This document shows positions 61,379 to 64,000 of a stretch of DNA of 64,000 nt, in pieces. This stretch comes from Cellulomonas endophytica. Lineage in GTDB: Bacteria; Actinomycetota; Actinomycetes; Actinomycetales; Cellulomonadaceae. A model generated the notes under the pieces. That model saw only the letters and a list, made by a program, of their open reading frames with translations, had not been told where the DNA came from and searched no databases. The position numbers and the translations under genes are program-made. The stretch covers positions 62,001-126,000 of the forward strand of contig NZ_RWJX01000003.1 in NCBI RefSeq assembly GCF_004123805.1, in the 5' to 3' direction. Within the stretch, counting starts at the first letter, position 1. Each line of letters opens with the position of its first letter.

Positions 61379-61984
61379 GTGACCTGGAGCGGGAGGGTGG
61401 AGCGCGAGGGGCTGCTCGACGAGGTGCGGATCGAGGACGCGGACCTGTCCGGCGTCGATGCCTCCGGCGCCCGCTGGCTCGACGTGACGGTCGTGGGCGG
61501 CACGCTCGACGACGCCGTGCTGGACCGGGCCGACCTGTCCGACGTGGGCATCGACGGCGCGCACGCCACCGCGCTGTCCGCCCGCGACGGGTCGTGGCGG
61601 GACGTCCTCGTCACGGGTGCGCGGATCGGCGCCCTCGTCGCGCACGGCGTCCGCTGGGACCGCGTGACGCTGCGCGGCTGCCGGCTCGGCTTCGTCAACC
61701 TCCGGGACTCCCGCCTCGACGGCCTGCGGCTGGAGGGCTGCACGGTCGACGACCTGGACCTGGCCGGCGCGACCGCGAAGCGCCTCGCGTTCGTCGACTG
61801 CCGGGTGCGCCGCCTCGAGCTGTCCCGCGCCACCCTCACCTCGGCCGACCTCACGGGTCTCGACCTCGGCGCGCTCGAGCGCCTCGACGGCGTCGCGGGC
61901 CTGCGCGGCGCGACGGTCCGGGCCGCCGACCTGGCCGCCCTCGCCCCGCTGCTCGCGGCGGAGCTGGGGATCCGGCTCGCCTGA
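61379..61984 (+). CDS. pentapeptide-repeat protein
   Basis: The product has 201 residues. About 30 degenerate A(D/N)LxX-type pentads run through residues 15-190 (EDADLSGVDASGARW, DDAVLDRADLSDVGIDGA, GCRLGFVNLRDSRLDGLRL), predicting a right-handed quadrilateral beta helix. Such proteins include DNA mimics that protect gyrase, but most have no known role. The GTG at 61379 lacks a good RBS; GTG 61397 is an alternative. It lies next to a UvrA2-like gene. Confidence 0.8.
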   Translation: MTWSGRVEREGLLDEVRIEDADLSGVDASGARWLDVTVVGGTLDDAVLDRADLSDVGIDGAHATALSARDGSWRDVLVTGARIGALVAHGVRWDRVTLRGCRLGFVNLRDSRLDGLRLEGCTVDDLDLAGATAKRLAFVDCRVRRLELSRATLTSADLTGLDLGALERLDGVAGLRGATVRAADLAALAPLLAAELGIRLA

Positions 61985-61986
61985 CC

Positions 61987-62580
61987 TCAGCCCGCGGGCA
62001 GCAGGGCGCGCGAGGCCGGCCCCGGGTGCAGCACGACCTCGTCGACGCCCGTCCGGCGCGCGAGGGCGGTCGCGTCGGCGACGAGCCGCTCCGGCGTCGT
62101 CACGAGCCACGCCGCGGACCGGACCCACGGCGCGCCGGCGAGGGCGTCGAGGACCTCCAGGCGCTGGCGGGCGCGTCGCAGGCCCAGCCCGTCCGGGCCG
62201 GCGTCGGCGACGAGCACGAGCGGCACGTCGAGCACCACGCGCACGGCGCGGCGGGGGCGGCCGGCGGCGGCCACGGCGTCGACGACCCCGCGGACGGCGG
62301 CGGCGACGGCCGCGTCCGTGCGGCGGGCGGCGGTGTGCTCGACGCGCACGACGTCGGCCGCGGCGAGGTCGGCGGCGTCGGCGTCGGCGTCGGCGGGGGC
62401 GGCCTGCGGGCCGGCGCCGAGCGCGACGACGCGAGCGCCGGGCGGCAGGGACGGGTGGTCGACGCGCAGACCCGGCGCGGACCGGAGCGGGCCCGCGTCA
62501 GGGGTGGTGGCAGGGGTGGTGGCGGGGGTGGTGGCGGGGGCGACGGCGGCAGGACGCGTCGCGACCAGGGGCTGGGCCAT
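61987..62580 (-). CDS. unknown protein with luciferase-like-monooxygenase-type C-terminus
   Basis: The product has 197 residues. The N-terminal third is alanine/proline/threonine-rich (TTPATTPATTP). The C-terminal ~65 residues (LEVLDALAGAPWVRS ... LVTTPERLVADATALARRTGVDEVVLHP) resemble the end of flavin-dependent luciferase-like monooxygenases, where a TPE segment and a GxDEVVL strand close the barrel. Normal members have 300 or more residues, so this is a short relative or a decayed copy. The ATG follows a 162-base gap with no recognised element. Confidence 0.45.
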   Translation of the reverse strand: MAQPLVATRPAAVAPATTPATTPATTPDAGPLRSAPGLRVDHPSLPPGARVVALGAGPQAAPADADADAADLAAADVVRVEHTAARRTDAAVAAAVRGVVDAVAAAGRPRRAVRVVLDVPLVLVADAGPDGLGLRRARQRLEVLDALAGAPWVRSAAWLVTTPERLVADATALARRTGVDEVVLHPGPASRALLPAG

Positions 62581-62742
62581 GGGGGTGTCTCTCGCAGGAC
62601 CGGCGGGTGCGCGCGGGGGCCGTCCGGCCGCGGGCGCGCGGGGGTGTCAGATCAGCGACAACACACCCGGGTCGGAGCCACGGCGCGACCCTAGCGCGGC
62701 ACCCGCCGCGCCGGCCAGGGGTGCCACCCGGTCAGGCGTCCG

Positions 62743-63267
62743 TCACGCGTCCGCGCCGTCGACCGTCTTCGCGTAGCACCGCGACATCGGGTGGTCGGCG
62801 TACTCGCCGTACGGGGCGGTCGCGCTCCACCCGGCCGAGGCGTACAGGGCCATGGACTCCGGCTGCCGCGTCCCGGTCTCCAGCACGAGGCGGCGCAGCC
62901 CGTGCGCCCGCGCCGCGTCCTCCAGCGCCGCGAGCAGCACCCGCGAGAGCCCGCGCCGGCGGTGGTCGGGCCGCACGTACAGGCGCTTGAGCTCACCGGT
63001 ACCGGGGCCGTGCTCCCCGGACACGTCCCGCAGCGCGCCGCAGCCGACCGGCAGCCCGTCGACGTCCAGGCGCAGGAGCACGAGCACCTCGTCGGCGTGC
63101 AGCGGTGCCCCTCCCCCGCCCTCGCCGTAGCGGACGGCGAGCTCGGCCTGCTGGGCGTCGCGCAGCGCGGTGGCCGCGGGGTCGTCGAAGGGCACCGCGA
63201 GGACGCGGACGGCGGCCCCGGAGCGGTCGGCGGGCGCGCCCGGGCGGCTCGTCGTGCCCGTGGTCAT
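62743..63267 (-). CDS. GNAT acetyltransferase
   Basis: The product has 174 residues. The acetyl-CoA loop is ELKRLYVRPDHRRRGLSRVLLAALED (about 93-118), followed by LRRLVLETGTRQPESMALYASAGW, the classical GNAT core. The substrate is unknown. It starts 43 bases after the purQ stop on the same strand; the spacer is a short 12-base tandem repeat, and read-through from purQ is possible. Confidence 0.87.
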   Translation of the reverse strand: MTTGTTSRPGAPADRSGAAVRVLAVPFDDPAATALRDAQQAELAVRYGEGGGGAPLHADEVLVLLRLDVDGLPVGCGALRDVSGEHGPGTGELKRLYVRPDHRRRGLSRVLLAALEDAARAHGLRRLVLETGTRQPESMALYASAGWSATAPYGEYADHPMSRCYAKTVDGADA

Positions 63268-63276
63268 GCCGTCCCC

Positions 63277-63307
63277 GTCCCGGTCCTCGTCCCGGTCCTC
63301 GTCCCGG
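63277..63307. repeat. short 12-base tandem repeat between purQ and GNAT genes
   Basis: GTCCCGGTCCTC occurs twice in tandem with a partial third copy. It fills most of the 43-base spacer. Confidence 0.6.
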
Positions 63308-63310
63308 CCG

Positions 63311-64000
63311 TCAGCCGACGAGCGCGTGCAGGACGGACGTGAAGAACCGCAGCCCGTCGGTGCCCCGGCGCGGGCCCTTGGGCCCGTCGGGGCCGAAGCC
63401 CTCCTCGACGGCGTGCTCCGGGTGCGGCATGAGGCCGACGACGTTGCCGCGGGCGTTGGCGATGCCCGCGATGGCCCGGCGCGAGCCGTTGGGGTTGTCG
63501 CCGGCGTACCGGAACACGACCTGGCCCTCGCCCTCGAGCCGGTCGAGCGTGGCCTCGTCGGCGACGTACTGGCCGTCCTGGTTCTTCAGCGGGATGGTGA
63601 TGCGCTCCCCGGCGCGGAAGTCCTGCGTCCACGCGGTGGCGGCGTTCTCGACGACGAGCTCGGTCTCCGCGCACAGGAACCGCAGGTGGTCGTTCTTCAC
63701 CATGGACCCGGGCAGCAGGTGCGCCTCCGTGAGCACCTGGAAGCCGTTGCAGATGCCGAGCACGGGCAGGCCGCGGCCCGCGGCCTCGACGACCTCGCCC
63801 ATGACGGGCGCGAAGCGGCTGATGGCGCCGGCACGCAGGTAGTCGCCGTAGGAGAAGCCTCCGGGGAGCACGACCGCGTCGACCTCGTGCAGGTCCGCGT
63901 CCGCGTGCCAGAGCGCGACGGGCTCGCCGCCGGCCAGGCGCACCGCGCGGGCGGCGTCCCGGTCGTCGAGCGTCCCGGGGAAGGTGACGACGCCGACCCG
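63311..64000 (-). CDS. purQ: phosphoribosylformylglycinamidine synthase glutaminase subunit (5' end at window edge)
   Basis: The 229 residues visible form a class I glutamine amidotransferase. The nucleophile is in [11 protein letters not shown], and the His-Glu pair in [11 protein letters not shown]. PurQ hydrolyses glutamine and passes ammonia to PurL. The first residues seen, [20 protein letters not shown], are the normal N-terminus, so probably only the start codon and perhaps one further residue are cut off. purS, the usual upstream partner, would lie just outside the window. Confidence 0.95.
   Translation of the reverse strand, partial: RVGVVTFPGTLDDRDAARAVRLAGGEPVALWHADADLHEVDAVVLPGGFSYGDYLRAGAISRFAPVMGEVVEAAGRGLPVLGICNGFQVLTEAHLLPGSMVKNDHLRFLCAETELVVENAATAWTQDFRAGERITIPLKNQDGQYVADEATLDRLEGEGQVVFRYAGDNPNGSRRAIAGIANARGNVVGLMPHPEHAVEEGFGPDGPKGPRRGTDGLRFFTSVLHALVG

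Noticed and set aside
62581-62742. Leader peptide or riboswitch before the 61987-62580 gene
   Set aside because: A five-codon frame (GTG TTG TCG CTG ATC TGA) is present, but it has no RBS, no runs of a regulatory amino acid and no alternative hairpins.
1-64000. CRISPR array, tRNA, rRNA or insertion sequence
   Set aside because: No repeat-spacer pattern, tRNA TPsiC-like sequence in the gaps, rRNA sequence, transposase or terminal inverted repeats were seen. The tandem arrays have 12- or 15-base units with no spacers.

Overview
The window is chromosomal DNA of a high-G+C Gram-positive bacterium. Base composition is roughly three quarters G+C by eye. GTG starts are common, neighbouring genes often overlap by 4 bases (GTGA/ATGA), and BldC, a DUF3073 protein, a class II PurF with a propeptide and RsgA are all present. 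This fits an actinobacterium, most likely of the Micrococcales or a related order. The genus cannot be fixed from sequence alone. I see no rRNA, tRNA, CRISPR array, transposase, integrase or phage structural gene.

Layout. 0-9 kb: pabC, a holin-like/DUF3618 membrane pair, bldC, a DUF3073 gene, then a leftward block of rsgA, a cytochrome P450, a sterol-carrier-like protein, a two-TM protein, purF and purM. 9-13 kb: a four-gene NMT1/ThiXYZ-type ABC importer. 12.8-20.9 kb: an amino-sugar unit (nagB, ROK sugar kinase, sugar ABC importer, ROK repressor, divergent GH20 hexosaminidase). 21 kb: a cold shock gene. 21.4-31.2 kb: a plant-glycoside unit (GH3 beta-glucosidase, sugar ABC importer, GH78 alpha-L-rhamnosidase, LacI repressor). 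31.2-36.5 kb: an RNB exoribonuclease, a fatty acid desaturase and purL. 36.7-40.4 kb: secreted proteins of unknown role, including a tandem paralogous pair. 40.5-46.4 kb: an idonate/gluconate catabolic operon with a divergent FadR-type regulator. 46.4-50.3 kb: a DUF2599 lipoprotein, a 2H phosphoesterase and a PAS-GGDEF-EAL protein. 50.4-57.3 kb: a fatty-acid module (acyl-CoA oxidase-like, TetR, thiolase, two-domain FabG4-like reductase, double hot-dog dehydratase). 57.3-63.3 kb: a flavin-binding protein, a UvrA2-like ATPase, two GNATs and a pentapeptide-repeat protein. purQ runs off the right edge.

How it works together. Read on the minus strand, purQ, purL, purF and purM appear in the usual actinobacterial purine order, but blocks of about 27 and 29 kb of catabolic genes separate them. 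Four of the five local regulators (ROK, LacI, FadR/GntR, TetR) sit beside an inverted repeat placed at a divergent promoter, so each catabolic block looks self-contained. In both sugar ABC operons a G+C-rich stem-loop lies directly behind the substrate-binding-protein gene.

The least explained parts are the secreted paralogues at 37.7-39.4 kb, the P450 lacking the usual I-helix threonine inside the purF block, and the paired repeats around the bldC promoter. I did not find a clearly new multi-gene system.
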